NCBI GenBank assembly: GCA_003254905.1
Contig: QANU01005108.1
Location: 186,001-250,000, forward strand
Direction: 5' to 3'
From: Nissolia schottii
Taxonomy: Eukaryota > Streptophyta > Magnoliopsida > Fabales > Fabaceae
DNA length: 64,000 nucleotides
Shown: positions 63,120 to 64,000 of the stretch, piece by piece
How positions within the stretch are numbered: position 1 is the stretch's first letter
Layout of the letters: each line of letters opens with the position of its first letter
Program-made: the position numbers and the translations under genes
Notes under the pieces: model-generated
Told to the model about the DNA's origin: nothing
The model's input: only the letters and a program-made list of their open reading frames with translations
The model's database searches: none

Positions 63120-63600
63120 TTAGGTGCAGAGGATTTTCTTTGCTACTTCTTGTCTGGAATATCCTCTCCATAAACTATCATCTTGTTGACAAAGTCAGTA
63201 ACATGAGCAAAATATTATTCAACAGTTTCAGAATTAGACATTTCATACCTTTCATATTCTCGACGCAAGGACTAAAACTTGAATTTCTGGGCCTTTTCAA
63301 CTCCTCTATATGATATCTTCAAAATTGTCCATGCTTCTTTGGTTGTTTTGGCATTAGCTATTTTACCAAAAAGACTGAGTAATCTATTCCCTGGTGAATG
63401 TGTGGCAATGTCAGTTGGTCTCGTCTATGAGCAGTTGCATCAGCTCCATATTGAAATTCTGGGTCAATAAAGCTTCGAATATTGTGTGCCTTTAAGTGAG
63501 TGGACATCGAAAGCTCCCAGTAATATTAATCTAGTTTCCTATCTAGTTTGGGACCAGACCAAATAATATTGTAATTGTTTGCCATGATGGCTCTATGAAA
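63120..63600 (-). pseudogene. Copia-type gag remnant
   Basis: Minus-strand pieces resemble the gag (UBN2-like) region of plant copia elements: AWTILKISYRGVEKA, LRREYERYEMSNSETVE, YFAHVTDFVNKMI and a trailing YGEDIPDKK. Stops and at least one frameshift interrupt it. It follows the primer-binding site at 63668-63679 in the expected order, so it belongs to the element whose LTR runs off the window. Confidence 0.75.
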
Positions 63601-63667
63601 ATAAGTGTATGAGAACTCTTTTGTTCCTCACAGACTTTCTAACACAATTGGTGCTGGACTAAACCAG

Positions 63668-63679
63668 CTCTGATACCAA
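63668..63679 (-). other. Primer-binding site of the copia element
   Basis: On the minus strand the 12 bases read TGGTATCAGAGC, complementary to the 3' end of initiator tRNA-Met, the usual plant retroelement primer site. It lies 2 bases inside the LTR end. Confidence 0.85.
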
Positions 63680-63681
63680 TA

Positions 63682-64000
63682 TGATATTAAAACCCACAAA
63701 ATAATAACTCACTCAAGTGTTTTTCACTCAAACTCACTAACACCTAAAAGGTGCAACACTCACACAATATAGAGGAAGAGAATTTCTTAACAAAAGACTT
63801 TTCATTCATAAACTCTTATGCACCATAACTAGGATGCACAGACACTTTCATACATAACTCACTTGAACTCATATACTCTCATGCACCATAACTAGGATGC
63901 ATTGACACTCATTTTGATCCTAAAAGGATACGTAGACATTGATCCTAAAAGGATACTTAGTACATGTGCATGACTTGCCTTTATATAGGCATCCTGCAGC
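63682..64000 (-). mobile_element. 5' LTR of the copia element, cut by the window end
   Basis: On the minus strand the LTR ends TTTTAATATCA just before the primer site. It holds a promoter-like GCCTATATAAAGG (complement of 63978-63990). Inside are two copies of ATGCACCATAACTAGGATGC about 60 bp apart and two of GATCCTAAAAGGATAC. At least 319 bp long; the rest lies outside. Confidence 0.75.

Noticed and set aside
1..64000. CRISPR arrays, bacterial-type operons, tRNA or rRNA genes
   Set aside because: Tandem repeats seen have no regular spacers. Genes are spliced and eukaryotic. No cloverleaf or rRNA-like stretch was recognised by eye; a tRNA scan could not be run.

Overview
This window looks like nuclear DNA of a dicot plant, most likely a legume. 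Genes are spliced with GT/AG introns, intergenic DNA is very AT-rich, and the transposon debris includes the motif TTAAATATGTTTTT that is common at legume MITE ends. There are no operons, tRNA or rRNA genes, or CRISPR arrays. Two single N bases (7033, 34567) mark assembly joins. All exon models below were built by hand from splice sites, reading frame and family resemblance.

Five protein-coding genes can be supported. (1) A Jagunal-like ER membrane protein, plus strand, 14690-17095, 6 coding exons, 180 aa. (2) and (3) Two tandem GDSL esterase/lipase genes, plus strand, 23000-24866 (387 aa) and 28175-29638 (382 aa), each with 5 exons of nearly identical size. (4) A DUF707 membrane-anchored protein, minus strand, 48995 down to 38915, 14 coding exons, 404 aa, with three introns enlarged by insertions. 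(5) A SOG1-type NAC transcription factor, the DNA-damage-response class, plus strand, 55813-59920, 7 coding exons, 428 aa.

The rest is mostly transposon debris. 0-13 kb holds a miniature LTR element, MITEs and an antisense LTR. 17-22 kb holds LTR and minisatellite DNA. 25-27.5 kb holds two kinds of degenerate tandem repeat between the GDSL genes. 31-38 kb holds copia, Mutator-like and CACTA remnants. 50-55 kb holds LINE fragments and a clean solo LTR. A copia-type element runs off the right end.

The genes do not form a pathway. The only functional grouping is the GDSL pair, a local duplication. The GDSL/DUF707 neighbourhood recalls an Arabidopsis gene pair (At3g26430/At3g26440, from memory). 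I found no convincing undescribed system. The best leads are structural: a 0.95 kb foldback element with a perfect 9-bp target duplication, a 14-bp palindrome shared by two LTR-like regions, a repeat family in both orientations at four loci, and the insertion-loaded DUF707 gene.
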